From assembly GCA_029204225.1 (NCBI GenBank), contig CM055113.1, forward strand, positions 26,463,462-26,527,461: DNA of 64,000 bases, in the 5' to 3' direction. This document shows, piece after piece, positions 1 through 11,861 of this stretch. The stretch's first letter is position 1. Every line of letters begins with the position of its first letter. The position numbers and the translations under genes are program-made. The stretch comes from Diphasiastrum complanatum. Taxonomy: Eukaryota > Streptophyta > Lycopodiopsida > Lycopodiales > Lycopodiaceae. Below the pieces are notes generated by a model. It did not search any database and was not told the DNA's origin. It saw only the letters and a list, made by a program, of their open reading frames with translations.

Positions 1-1238
1 AGTGAGTTTCAGTTCCGAAGGTGGCCGTCCCAAAATGAAGACCAACTGCTATAGAAGATCTCCCCTGAAATTGCCCTTTCCAACTTTTGACTTCCTGCTT
101 GCGTCTGGTGGGCGTTGTCGCAAATGAAACTAACCCAAGAAACAGGCTAGCCATCCATCCTTTGCAAACGTTGAGTCATTTCGTTGTCGTTCACGTGCGA
201 GTACTTGAACTGCAAATCCGCCGCACAGATTCTGGATATCGCTCATGCTCAGTGAGTTTCAGTTCCGAAGGTGGCCGTCCCAAAATGAAGACCAACTGCT
301 CCATAGAAGATCTCCTCTGAAATGGCCCTTTCCAACTTTTGACTTCCTGCTTGCGTCTGGTGGGCGTTGTCGCAAATGAAACTAACCTAAGAAACAGGCT
401 AGCCATCCATCCTTTGCAAACATTGAGTCGTTTCGTTGTCGTTCACGTGTGAGTACTTGAACTGCAAATCCGCCCCACAGATTCTGTAGTCCTCTTTGTT
501 TGATGGTATCAGCCTTCAAAAGAAAAGGTTCCTTCTCGAGCCATCAGCTCCTTGTATCACAAGCAATCATGCAAACCAGGCAAAGCACGAGTACTAAGAC
601 TCACCACGAATACGTACAAGTAAGACACTCAGGCAGGTTTACTAACAAGTAACAAAGACAAGGTCCCCCTTTGAGATGGTCCTGCCAACGGACCTTTGCC
701 TGGCCGCGCCCATACAAATCGATCACGGAATCAGCCCACATAGGACACCCCTCCAACTATCCGTGCTTTCACCATTAAGCAGCACATTGCCTCAGTCACG
801 CCCCACCACTTTTTGGTCGATAGCCCTTATAGCTAAACGATCGGCAGCTATCCCGCACCGGCAGCTAACCACCCGTGCTTTACACCCGAATTCGAGCAGC
901 ATCTCTGTATCAATGGTTAACCCGTACAGTTCGAATATGTCGCCCCGCACCCCACAAGGTACAGACCGTGCTTTCACCTCCCTAGGCAGCACTTTGCCTC
1001 ATCCGTCCTACGTGCAGACAGCGCCAGGCCCGAACCGCGAGAACTGACCGTGCTTACACCTCAAGGGCAGCACTTTGACTCATCAAGTCCCCCGTTCTGC
1101 CGACCACCCCGACCGTGGACGCACCCGTGCTTACACTGTGGGCAGCACCTTGCACAACAGTTGTCTTGATGAACCCCAAACCGTGGCCATTTCCGTGAGA
1201 TCCGCATAGCTGACCGGCCAGTCGGCTCTGATACCACA
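1..1238 (-). mobile_element. LARD-family element, internal leader region (cut by window edge)
   Basis: This is the 5' internal region of a minus-strand non-autonomous LTR element whose 5' LTR follows at 1239-2483. It corresponds base for base in length to the reverse complement of 59711-60948, with only scattered substitutions by eye. Bases 1-250 and 251 to about 500 form a 250-bp tandem duplication, each copy starting AGTGAGTTTCAG. The short open frames here are not conserved as proteins and share no motif with gag or pol. The rest of the element lies beyond the left edge. Confidence 0.8.
1225..1236 (-). promoter_or_regulatory. Primer-binding site (initiator tRNA-Met type)
   Basis: The minus strand reads TGGTATCAGAGC two bases inside the LTR end. 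This is the usual plant primer-binding site complementary to the 3' end of initiator tRNA-Met. It fixes element orientation as minus and identifies 1239-2483 as the 5' LTR. The same site recurs at 42548-42559, 46204-46215, 57945-57956 and 59713-59724 in other family members. Confidence 0.85.
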
Positions 1239-2483
1239 TGTAGCGCAGGCATCCCAAAGGGAGCCGGGAACCACGACTTAGCTTCCCAGCCTTCAACTCT
1301 TGCCATCCAAACCCACTTGACATACAAGCAGCCAACTCGCCAACAACGATCAGACTTAACCAACATGAAGTTCCGAAAACCAACATTGAGATCCAACCTG
1401 GCGCCATGCCAGATCGGGGGTCCCGATGTGGGTGACTTCCCTCCAAGCAAGCCGCCCGACATACATCAAACTTAACCAACTCGAAGCTTCGTTACAAACG
1501 AGTAACATCCATTCCAAGCAAGCGGTCTGACTTACATCAGACTTAACCAACTGAAAGCTTCGTCACGAGCGCTGGAAGCCAACCTGGCGCCACGCCAGAC
1601 TGGACAGCCATAAACAGGTAACATCCACCCAAGCAAGCCATCCAACTCAGCCGACAGGTTAGAGCCCGTTCCCCAAGAGCTTAACCCATTCACGTTCATG
1701 CAAGGAACACTCAGAACCACAAGCCGCGACAGATATGGAAACAACCAGTTCCTGAACCAAATGGTCCCGACAGCATACCGTTGGCGCCACGGACCGAATG
1801 GTCCCGACGGCATACCGCTGGCGTCCCGGGATACGACCCTCAGCTATGTGCCAAATTAAAAATTTGGAAAGCGGCCTTACAACTGGCGCTTTTACCGAAC
1901 ACTGAAACCCAGCAGGTAATCAGAGTCAGTTTGAGGAAAATCCCACTTTATTGATAAATCTGAGAAGGTTACATTTCAAGTGTGTGACCGACCCTAGTCT
2001 CCGGGGCGCTAGCATGCCAAGGCGAGAGCCATGACAACATTCCAGCAAGGGAGGCTGAGACTTGGTTGGAGCTCGCCCTGAGTCGCAACCCGCACTCCCC
2101 TATAGTATTGGTGTGATTCGGCACCTCCCCTCATAACAAGCACTCTACCTAAGCTGGTAAAGCACGTTTTTCTCTCTCTAGGATTTTCTCTTTCTAGAAA
2201 GTCATTTTCTCTCTCTAGATTTTATTGATCCCCAGGCTTCCTTTAATCATGCCTAGATCGTGTGAGGTGATTGCACATCGATCTGAGCTCTCTGGACTCC
2301 GCTAGAACCGATCAAAGATTTTCAGCCATAGGAACTTGGCGCCGGCTGGATTCTGGTCACAGTGGCGCCGGGAGCGGCGCCGGCGCCGTTGGCGCCGGGA
2401 GCAGCAGTGGCGCTGCTGGCGCCGGGGACATAGCTGGCGCCAATGGCACCGGAAGTAAAGCTTGTAAAGGTAGCTTTACAACA
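1239..2483 (-). repeat. LARD-family 5' LTR
   Basis: LTR of 1245 bp running TG to CA; in element sense it starts TGTTGTAAAGCTACC and ends GCCTGCGCTACA. It carries an AATAAA polyadenylation-type signal in element sense, a CT/GA-rich stretch around 2160-2225, and a cluster of GGCGCC hexamers around 2338-2445. The right end at 2483 abuts the middle of a plus-strand LTR at 2484, so this element appears to have inserted into another LTR of its own family. Confidence 0.85.
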
Positions 2484-3332
2484 CATGCTAGCGCCCCGGA
2501 GACTAGGGTCGGTCACACACTTGAAATGTAACCTTCTCAGATTTATCAATAAAGTGGGATTTTCCTCAAACTGACTCTGATTACCTTCTGGGTTTCAGTG
2601 TTCGGTAAAAGCGCCAGTTGTAAGGCCGCTTTCAAAATTTTTAACTTGGCACATAGCTGAGGGTCGTATCCCGGGACGCCAGCGGTATGCCGTCGGGACC
2701 ATTCGGTCCGTGGCGCCAGCGGTATGCTGTCGGGACCATTTGGTCCAAGAACTGGTTGTTTCCATATCTGTCGCGGCTTGTGGTTCTGAGTGTTCCTTGC
2801 ATGAACGTGAATGGGTTAAGCTCTTGGGGAACGGGCTCTAACCTGTCGGCTGAGTTGGATGGCTTGCTTGGGTGGATGTTACCTGTTTATGGCTGTCCAG
2901 TCTGGCGTGGCGCCAGGTTGGCTTCCAGCGCTCGTGACGAAGCTTTCAGTTGGTTAAGTCTGATGTAAGTCAGACCGCTTGCTTGGAATGGATGTTACTC
3001 GTTTGTAACAAAGCTTTCAGTTGGTTAAGTCTGATGTAAGTCAGACCGCTTGCTTGGAATGGATGTTACTCGTTTGTAACGAAGCTTCGAGTTGGTTAAG
3101 TTTGATGTATGTCGGGCGGCTTGCTTGGAGGGAAGTCACCCACGTCGGGACCCCCGATCTGGCATGGCGCCAGGTTGGATCTCAATGTTGGTCCTCGGAA
3201 CTTCAAGTTGGTTAAGTCTGATCGTTGTTGGCGAGTTGGCTGCTTGTATGTCAAGTGGGTTCGGATGGCAAGAGTTGAAGGCTGGGAAGCTAAGTCGTGG
3301 TTCCCGGCTCCCTTTGGGATGCCTGCGCTACA
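2484..3332 (+). repeat. LARD-family LTR, 3' portion
   Basis: Corresponds without visible indels to 58860-59708 of the complete LTR at 58422-59710. It includes the same 68-bp-scale tandem duplication (about 2950-3085) around the motif GATGTAAGTCAGACCGC. It begins in mid-LTR because the minus-strand element to the left interrupts it. It ends at the normal LTR terminus GCGCTACA and then abuts mid-LTR sequence again at 3333. Confidence 0.8.
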
Positions 3333-3731
3333 GTCACACACTTGAAATGTAACCTTCTCAGATTTATCAATAAAGTGGGATTTTCCTCAAACTGACTCTG
3401 ATTACCTTCTGGGTTTCAGTGTTCGGTAAAAGCGCCAGTTGTAAGGCCGATTTCAAAATTTTTAACTTGGCACATAGCTGAGGGTCGTGTCCCGGGACGC
3501 CAGCGGTATGCCGTCGGGACCATTCGGTCCGTGGCGCCAGCGGTATGTTGTCGGGACCATTTGGTCCAGAACTGGTTGTTTCCATATCTGTCGCGGCTTG
3601 TGGTTCTAAGTGTTCCTTGCATGAACGTGAATGGGTTAAGCTCTTGGGGAATGGGCTCTAACCTGTCGGCTGAGTGAAGGCTGGGAAGCTAAGTCGTGGT
3701 TCCCGGCTCCCTTTGGGATGCCTGCGCTACA
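3333..3731 (+). repeat. LARD-family LTR, 3' portion with internal deletion
   Basis: Starts within the LTR at GTCACACACTTG, passes the AATAAA signal, and has an internal deletion near 3675 that joins GTCGGCTGAG to TGAAGGCTGGG. It ends at the canonical LTR terminus GCGCTACA. No primer-binding site follows, so this is a 3' LTR or solo-LTR end. It appears to be the outer host of the LTR at 2484-3332. Confidence 0.75.
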
Positions 3732-3995
3732 GATGGCGGGAAGGCTGATCATTGGGCAGTTGCAGAATAGGCCCTGGGCCTCCCATTTTGGGCCTGCATA
3801 TGCCCCTGGTATCTCCCAGGGCCTCAAATATCCCAAGGTCGCAGCCACGTCAGCTGCCACATGGGGGCAACTATAAACCCATGTGAAATAGTCTCAGGCC
3901 CTTTGGAATGTCTCGGCCAATCAGAATGCTAGAATAGAGGTGAAGGGACTTACCCCCCATCCCATGTGAAACCATCCTTAGACGTCTGCAAGAGA
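3732..3995. other. Non-repeat spacer with promoter-like motifs
   Basis: About 264 bp that match no other part of the window. On the plus strand it holds CCACGTCAGC (an ACGT-core, G-box-like element), CTATAAAC (TATA-like) some 35 bp downstream, and CCAATCAG (CCAAT box) further on. The order ACGT element then TATA is typical of plant promoters. No gene follows because a LARD LTR starts at 3996. Whether it is a host promoter fragment or chance is open. Confidence 0.35.
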
Positions 3996-4496
3996 TGTTG
4001 TAAAGCTACCTTTACAAGCTTTACTTCCAGCTACGTCCCCGGAGCCAGCAGCGCCCCAGCTGCTCCCGGCGCCACTGTGACCAGAATCCAGCCGGCACCA
4101 AGTTCCTATGGCTGAAAATCTTTGATCGGTTCTAGCGGAGTCCAGAGAGCTCAGATCGATGTGCAATCACCTCACACGATTTAGGCATGATTAAAGGAAG
4201 CCTGGGGATCAATAAAATCTAGAGAGAGAAAATGACTTTCTAGAAAGAGAAAATCCTAGAGAGAGAAAAACGTGCTTTACCAGCTTGGGTAGAGTGCTTG
4301 GTATGAGGGCGGGGTGCCGAATCACACCAATACTATAGGGGAGTGCGGGTTGCGACTCAAGGCTAGATCCAACCTAGTCTCAGCCTCCCTTGCTGGAATG
4401 TTGTCATGGCTCTCGCCTTGGCATGCTAGCACCCCGGAGACTAGGGTCGGTCACACACTTGAAATGTAACCTTCTCAGATTTATCAATAAAGTGGG
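3996..4496 (+). repeat. LARD-family LTR, 5' portion
   Basis: Begins with the canonical terminus TGTTGTAAAGCTACC and runs through the GGCGCC cluster and the AATAAA region. It stops at AATAAAGTGGG, where the sequence changes to minus-strand LARD leader. The bases GTGGG are common to both sides, so the junction carries about 5 bp of microhomology. Confidence 0.75.
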
Positions 4497-5198
4497 CAGC
4501 ACCTTGCACAACATTCGTCTTGATGAACCCCAAACCGTGGCCATTTCTGTGAGATCCGCATAGATGATCGGCCAGTCGGCTCTGATACCACATGTAGCGC
4601 AAGCATCCCAAAGGGAGCCGGGAACCACGACTTAGTTTCCCAGCCTTCAACTCTTGCCATCCAAACCCACTTGACATACAAGCAGCCAACTCGCCGACAA
4701 CGATCAGACTTAACCAACTTGAAGTTTCGAAAACCAACATTGAGATCCAACCTGGCGCCATGCCAGATCGGGGGTCCTGATGTGGGTGACTTCCCTCCAA
4801 GCAAGTCGCCCGACATACATCAAACTTAACCAACTCGAAGCTTTGTTACAAACGAGTAACATCCATTCCAAGCAAGTGGTCTGACTTACATCACACTTAA
4901 CCAACTGAAAGCTTCGTCATGAGCGCTGGAAGCCAGCTTGGCGCCACGCCAGACTGGACAGCCATAAACAGGTAACTTCCACCCAAGCAAGCCATCCAAC
5001 TCAGCCGACAGGTTAGAGCCTGTTCACCAAGAGCTTAACCCATTCACGTTCATGCAAGGAACACTCAGAACCATAAGCCGCGACAGATATGGAGACAACC
5101 AGTTCCTGGACCAAATGGTCCCGACAGCATACCGCTGCAGCCACGGACCGAATGGTCCCGACGGCATATCGTTGGCGTCCCGGGATACGACCCTCAGC
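4492..5198 (-). repeat. LARD leader end plus partial 5' LTR
   Basis: Minus-strand family sequence: about 100 bp of leader, a primer-binding site just before 4593, then LTR from 4593 (TGTAGCGCAAGC) to about 5198. The LTR breaks off after GGGATACGACCCTCAGC and unrelated AT-rich DNA begins. The arrangement mirrors 1130-1840 with scattered substitutions. The open frames within it are shadows of repeated LTR sequence. Confidence 0.7.
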
Positions 5199-8149
5199 TT
5201 ATACACCTAGCTGAGGACATTGGTGGATTCGTAAACCTAGCTGCTCTGTGATATTATACTACAGAAATTTGGATTCATTCCCTTGAATTGCAATTGAACA
5301 TAACTTAACGCCTTTATATCTTTCATAGAGGCTAGAGCTAGAGCAATTTGCCCTGCTCGTAACTCATCGAATTCGTTTTCTTCTACACCAATCCAGATTT
5401 CGCTCCACCTGCTTACTGGATTTTTTCTTTTCTTTTCTGATTTTTCCCTTGGATGTGCTTTTGTTGGGTTTGGATCTCCGATCTAGAATCGAGAATCGAG
5501 ACTCGAGAGGGAACAAGAGCTACAACGTAGCACAACTACCACAACAACAACAACAAGGAAGAAAACAAAGAAAGAGCGAAAAGGAAGAAGAGATGTTTAA
5601 ACGCCTTGGTTCTTTTATTATTTTTATTGTTCTTGCTGTTAATGAGAGGTGTTAATGAGAGGAGCGGTGATCAGGCCCTTCCAAAGGAATTCATTCAATT
5701 TTACCAATTGAAAGGCGAATTTCAAAACTTAAATTTGTCAGTCTCGGCAGGTATACCTATAGGGAAACAGGGGCCCCCTCCTCGAGCCCAAGGGCCTTAA
5801 ATTGGGGAAGGCCCTAGGATGGGGCCCGTTACTCTTCCTCGTTCCTAAACATTAACAATATAGTGTTAGGAAACATAACAAAATTTGCAAATGACATTAC
5901 ATTCCAATTCATCTTAGATTTGTTGCATTACCACTACAGATCAGAAAACACTGGATGCAACATCTTATAATATATGGCTAACACACAAAATAAGCTCAAA
6001 ATCTTATAAATATTCTATCTGATTCCCAAAAACAGTAACATTCAAAGGATGTTGATCGCTATTAACTTCTATCATCGCCAACATCCACGAACTACCAATT
6101 TGTTTGCAGATCATTCGCGATCCACGTTCATTCTTTCTTGCCGTAAAATCATCACATACACAACCAGCATTCAATTGTATACCTATGATCGTTTTGTAGT
6201 CCACAAATTTAAATTACTTCTGCAGATGGGAAATTTGAAAGAGTCATTCCTACTGTGCTTGATTGAAGTTCAAGCCCCAAATGTTGTTAAAGTAATTTGC
6301 TAATTAGAAGTCATGACGTTGTCCATATCTTAGTTGTCTAGTCTGCATTTTATATATGAATTTCTAATTGACTTCTATTCTAGCAATAAGTCCCATGTTG
6401 GAAGGCGTTAGGATAGGACTTGGATGTCCATATATTTGAGAGCTTCTAATAAACTTATAAAGAATTGGGTAGCTAGTTCAAAAGACTCCTCATCAACCAA
6501 CCCATGATTAGTTTTCAATTCAAAAAAGACCTTATAACAAGTGCCAACTAGGAAATAGAGTTTTTAGAGAAAGAAATGCCCAAGGATGGCCAAATTTAGG
6601 TGTGGGCAACTATAATCTATGTTCATATCAATATGGGAGTTTGTGCACATTAGTTTATTTATATTAGTGTATGGAAAATTGCTCTTCCTTGTAACAAGTT
6701 ATAAAAATGTTAGGAAAAGATGTGAGTATCATTCAAACCACACTTTACTATACTATCAAGCTCTCGCATCACAATATCTTTCAAGCATTCATGAGCAATA
6801 ATTTTGCAAACAAAGTATTTGCAATCATCACTTCATTCTTCACTTGCCATAAAAATCATCACATGCACAACTTTTGCACCTACTAAATTGCATGCCTACG
6901 GTCTCTTGTAGTCCACAAAGAAGCACACATTCAATAAAGTAGTGCATGTTATAATTGCTTGAGCTGAAGTACATATATACATATACAGTTTATATATAGA
7001 AGATTAACTAATTAACACAAAAAGGGCAATAATTGTGACTATTTGCAATTGAACACATTTATGTACTTGCTCACATTGTTGAGGAACTACAAATTTATCA
7101 CTTGACTAATATGTCCAAAGCTTAGTGTAGTCAATAACAAAATAGTTGTCCTCAACTTTCGTCGCATGTCATCAGGACCATTACAAATAATCTTAAATAG
7201 TTTTAATTACATCAAATTTTGAAAGTTTGAATTGCCTAAATCCAATTTCCAAGATATCATTGACCGTCCCACAATATCGTGCTTGGTCAACTCCCTTGAG
7301 TAATATTTGTCGTGACTCCACAGTCATATGCGTTTCTATTTTTATCAATGTGCTCCACAAGAAAATGTCGTCCATGCATATTGTATTTTGGTACTAAAAA
7401 AAAAATAACGAAATGTATCAGTGAAATAATTTTGATTGATAATATATGTCAAGATGTGTTGAACATGTAAAATACATAATAAGTACTAGTTAAGCATGTG
7501 AGTGGTTTATTAGATATGGCTAACTTTAAAATTGCATCCCCTTACAAATTTCTCCTCTCTCTCTCTCTCTCCCCCCCAAAAAACACAAATCATCCTTCTT
7601 TTCCCAAAAAGACACAGATCATCCTTCTTTTCATTCTTCTTTTCCCAAACATGAGGAATATAATGACCTCCATGGTAGAGACTATGAATTCTTGCACTAG
7701 CCACCCTTCCACCATGCTGCCCTATGCCTTACCCTTCGCCTTACAAAGCCTTTCAATGTTTTCATAAATCACTCTAGAAGAAAACATCGATCGGCTATGG
7801 ATGATGCTTGGATTGATAATATCATGAGATTAATATTACATCACTAATAAATGATACTAATAGACTACGATCAACTAAAAACTAACTTATCAAGGCACAT
7901 TGCCACTATTGTTGTCTTTTGGCTTGCCCCATTGATCTCTTTGGATGGAATTTGTTTTTATAAGTGTTGTGGAAAAAATATGTGTAGTCGAGTCAAAGGG
8001 AATGCAAAGAAACTCAACAGAGAAGGAACTATGTTCGAACCGTCAGGCTTTGATGATTGATTCCTTACCCTCGGTGCATGAAGTACACCTAATATGTCCA
8101 AATCAACTGTATCGTGACAAAGATCACAACTGATTATATATCTCATAAG
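5199..8149. other. AT-rich intergenic DNA, no gene recognised
   Basis: No reading frame here resembles a known protein and none exceeds about 90 codons. There is a purine-rich stretch with CAA repeats near 5535-5560, a G/C-rich patch near 5765-5830 (GGGGCCCCCTCC, AGGGCCTT, GGGGAAGGCCC) that could be a decayed transposon terminus, and a short CT tract at 7553-7575. The left boundary is the break of a LARD LTR; the right boundary is the probable copia-1 LTR. Confidence 0.5.
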
Positions 8150-8942
8150 TGACAAAATTTCCAGAATTCACATGTGTGGGGAATGTCCACAAGAGTGACT
8201 GATCTTAATTAAGCTTTGTGATTGGCACTATAACTTGATTCTAGATTGATCAACAAAATCTAGTTAAGAAGAAATGGCTAATCCACAATCTAGCATGCTA
8301 ATCAACAGAATATAATAGCAATGAATCAAAGAATGAAAAAATACAAGATTTCAGTGTATGAGCATTAGCCTCAACACGAGTTAGAGAGAGAGAGCTAGAG
8401 AGATAACAAGCAATATTTGTTTAGATCCAAAATGGCATGAGATAGCTACAAAACTTGGGTTCTTCATCATTGATTGTGTGGAGAGCTATACATATTTATG
8501 GAGATTGAGGTAGCTTTAGGTAGAACCATATCTATCCATTCCAAAATGACATCTAAAGTGACATCTAGAGTCTATGTGACATTTGTCACTTGTCACGCAT
8601 GAAATTCTACCAATTGTTTACAAGTGTACTAGTTCTAACTAGAAATGTCCAAATCATCATGCATGTGTCCATTAAACTTTGTGCATGCCTTGCATGTCAC
8701 TATGGATCACTTACAATTAATGCATGTGAGTTGCCACGAGTTTCTGCAAGCATAATCATGCTAATTCTATGTCTACAAATTATATGCAAGTTGCATTTAT
8801 CAAACTAGATAATACATAACCATGTAGCTCGAGTTCTATGTAGGCCAAACTTGGCATTTTGCATTAATGAGCTACATACTTGCATGGTACAACATTTGTA
8901 GCAAGCCAAGAAATCAATATGGATTGTTTTTCAATTTTAACA
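8150..8942 (-). repeat. Probable 3' LTR of copia-1
   Basis: The right edge at 8942 is well supported. On the minus strand it reads AGGAGGAG (polypurine tract, 8943-8951) followed by TGTTAAAA, the same arrangement as copia-3 at 49204. The left edge at 8150 (TGACAAAATTTCCAG) is a guess from resemblance to the copia-3 LTR start TGTAAAAATTACAG. The 5' LTR is missing, so the length of 793 bp cannot be confirmed. Confidence 0.5.
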
Positions 8943-8959
8943 CTCCTCCTAACAATGAT

Positions 8960-11861
8960 CTATATTGATTTGAACATGGATCTTGGTATAACTCCAAGGT
9001 TGGCTCTATGCTTGTTGAAGGAACTTTTGCTCAAAGGTTTGGTGAGCATATCTGTAATGCAAGATGATGTGTCGATGTGCTCCAATTTGATTTCACCTCC
9101 AATGAGCTTCTCTCTCACAAAGTGATGTGCAACTTCGATATGTTTGCTCCTTGCATGGAATATTGGGTTGTTGGCAAGGGCTTGAGCTGAAATGTTGTCA
9201 CACATGATCATAGGTATATTTTCTTCCATAATTATCTTTATCTCCACTAGTAACCTTTTGATCCAAAGCAGTTCCTTTGTTGTTGTAATGAGCGCCTTGT
9301 ACTCAATTTCACATGATGAGAGTGATAGAGTATCTTGTTTTTTGGAAAGCCAAGATATCAAGTTTCCTCCAAGATATATGACATAAGCACTTGTAGATTT
9401 TCGATCTGCTCTATCACTTGCAAAATCCGAGTCAGAATAACCAATAATAGAAAGATCTTCACTTTTATACAATAAACCAAAATCAAAAGTTGAAGATATA
9501 TATCTAAGCACTCTCTTGGCCTTTTTCCAATGATAAACTGAAGGATTTTGCATAGCCTGGCTCAACTTATGAACACTAAAGCTTATGTCAGGTCTAGTTA
9601 TTGTGAGCCAAATTAAGGAGCCTATAAGACTTCTAAAAAGTGTGATGTCCTCGAAGGATCTTTCATCACCTTTGTTAGAGTCCTTTACATTTTGCTCCAT
9701 AGGTGTTTCTATACTCTTACAATTCAACATATTGAACTTTTTTAACATTGAAAGAGCGTACTTAGATTTACATACAAAAGCTTTATCTTTAAGAAAGTCA
9801 ATCTCTAATCCTAGAATATAGTGAAATTTTCCAAGATATTGCATCTTGAACTCTTTTCCAAGTGCAATCTTGGTTTCCTCAACTAACTTGATACAACTTC
9901 CTGTCAGAATGATATCATCAACATAAATAAGAAGGATGACAATATCTTTATCAAAACACTTGACATATAAGGAAGGATCATAGTTACTAAGATTAAATCC
10001 TAGTGACTCAAGAAAGGTGTTAAGTCGAGAATACCATGACCTTGGAGCTTTCTTTAATCCATATAAACTTTTGAAGAGCAAGCAAACTTTTCCCTCATCA
10101 TGGATGAACCCAATAGGTTGATCCATATAGATCTCTTCTTCTAGATAGCCATTTAGAATTGCATTAGAAACATAGTCGAAAAACCCATTTGCAACCAATG
10201 GTATTCTTGTTGGATGGAAGATCCACAAGCTCCCATGTATTATTGGCCATCAAAGCATCATATTCTTCCTTCATGGCAAGGTACCATTCCTTTGAGTTGA
10301 TAGCATCATATACATCCTTCGGCTCCTCATGAGAAATAAAATAGGCACAATTAGTGGAGTTGATTTCCACTTGCTTTCCTCTATGTTTATAGGTAAGCCT
10401 TCTAGGCTCGGATCTTTCTCTTTGAGATCTCCTTGGTGAGAAAATTCGAGGTGACTCCTCCTCAAATCTCGGCCCCATCTCTCCATGATGATCTTCAAGG
10501 GTGATGATTGGAGTATCTTTGTGAGAATATTTGAACTCAGCCTTCTCAAGAATGTATTTTTGATCTTCATGGAATATCACATCTCTACTCTCAATTGTAG
10601 TTGAGGTAGAGGGAACATAGATCCTGTAAGCTTTCTTGTTGGATGCATATCCAACCATGATCCCTTTAACAGAATTAGGATCATCTCTTTTCCTTGTTTC
10701 CAAGGGCATATTAACAAAGCAAGTACAACCAAAAACTCTAAGGTGATCTACCTTAAGTTTTTTCTGAAACAAGACTTCAAAAGGTGTTTTTCCAGCAAGA
10801 GCATTGTGAGGTAATCTATTGCACAAATAGTTTGCACAATTTATAGCTTCACCCCAATATTCAATAGGCAAAGAAGCTGCTACTCGAATTGCTTTAGCAC
10901 ATTCACATAAAGATCTGTTTTTCCTCTTAGCTACTCCATTTTGGGATGGAGAATAGGCACAAGAAAATTCTCTCTTTATTCCATCACCTTCACAATAATT
11001 ATGAAACTTGCTGGAGATATATTCACCTCCTCCATCACATCTTAAAGCTTTAACTTTGCAAGAAAACTGTTTTTCTAAATAAGCTTTTAAGATAAGGAAG
11101 TGATAAAAAACCATAGCCTTTGAAGAAAGTAGATACAACCAAGTGTATCTAGTAAAGTCATCAATAAAGGTGACAAAACATGTTGCACCACCAATACTTT
11201 TAGAAGAGGAAAAATGTACATCTAAATGTATGAGTTCCAATGGATAAGTAGTCTTTATAAAAGACTTCTGATATGGCTTTCTGTGTGACTTTGCAATGGC
11301 ACAAGTCTCACAAGGCTTGAAATCTTTAGAAAGAGATTTTGGAAGACCAATAGCCTTCTCCTTCTTAACCATAGAAGACATAGATGTAAAGTAAGGATGT
11401 CCCAACCTTCTATGCCACAGCTCCTCCATAGATAACAAAGCAACTTCACAAAGGTTTGCATTCTCATAAGAATTCAACTTAAAAATTCCACCACATCTAG
11501 TTCCATCAGCAAGGATCTCATCTTTTCTCTTGATAAAACAAGTAGTGGAGTTCAACTTTACATCACAACCATTATCAAGCAACTTTCCCACACTAATTAA
11601 GTTCTTTGTAAGTTTTGGAATGAAAAGAACATTAGAAAGTGCAAGAACTTTTGAAGAAGCAAGTTTCAATGGAATGTTGCCAATTCCTTCTATTGGACAC
11701 TCATGATCATTAGCTGTGTAAATAGATCTCTTGAGTCCTTTGAAAGGTAAGATAGAGTCAAATGACTCCTTTGAACAGCACATATGTGAAGAGGCTCCAC
11801 TGTCTATGTACCAAGCGTTGATGGCCATCATACATAGTATCATCAGCAGCACAGGTTGCAT
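8960..11861 (-). pseudogene. Copia-1 pol remnant (protease, integrase, reverse transcriptase, RNase H)
   Basis: Two overlapping minus-strand frames make up a 5'-truncated Ty1/copia pol. The upstream frame (10164-11861) starts just before the protease motif WYIDSGASSHM and contains the integrase zinc-binding start WHRRLGHP and the core with LDVH and LRCDGGGEY. The third catalytic residue is changed: the family motif GVAERKN reads GVAKRKN, so the integrase is probably inactive. The frame reaches CKWVF and shifts. The downstream frame (8960-10228) resumes at AILNGYLEEEIYMDQP, so roughly 60 codons with the first catalytic Asp of reverse transcriptase are deleted. It retains YVDD, and RNase H motifs DSDFA and CDN. 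No gag or 5' LTR is present; the sequence changes abruptly near 11861. Confidence 0.9.

Noticed and set aside
2687-2968. Repeated open frames of 60-141 codons in LARD LTRs (for example 1054-1479, 2687-2968, 59065-59346, 59470-59895) that look conserved
   Set aside because: They recur because the LTR DNA recurs. They lie across LTR and leader, are broken in several copies, overlap in different frames and carry no known motif.
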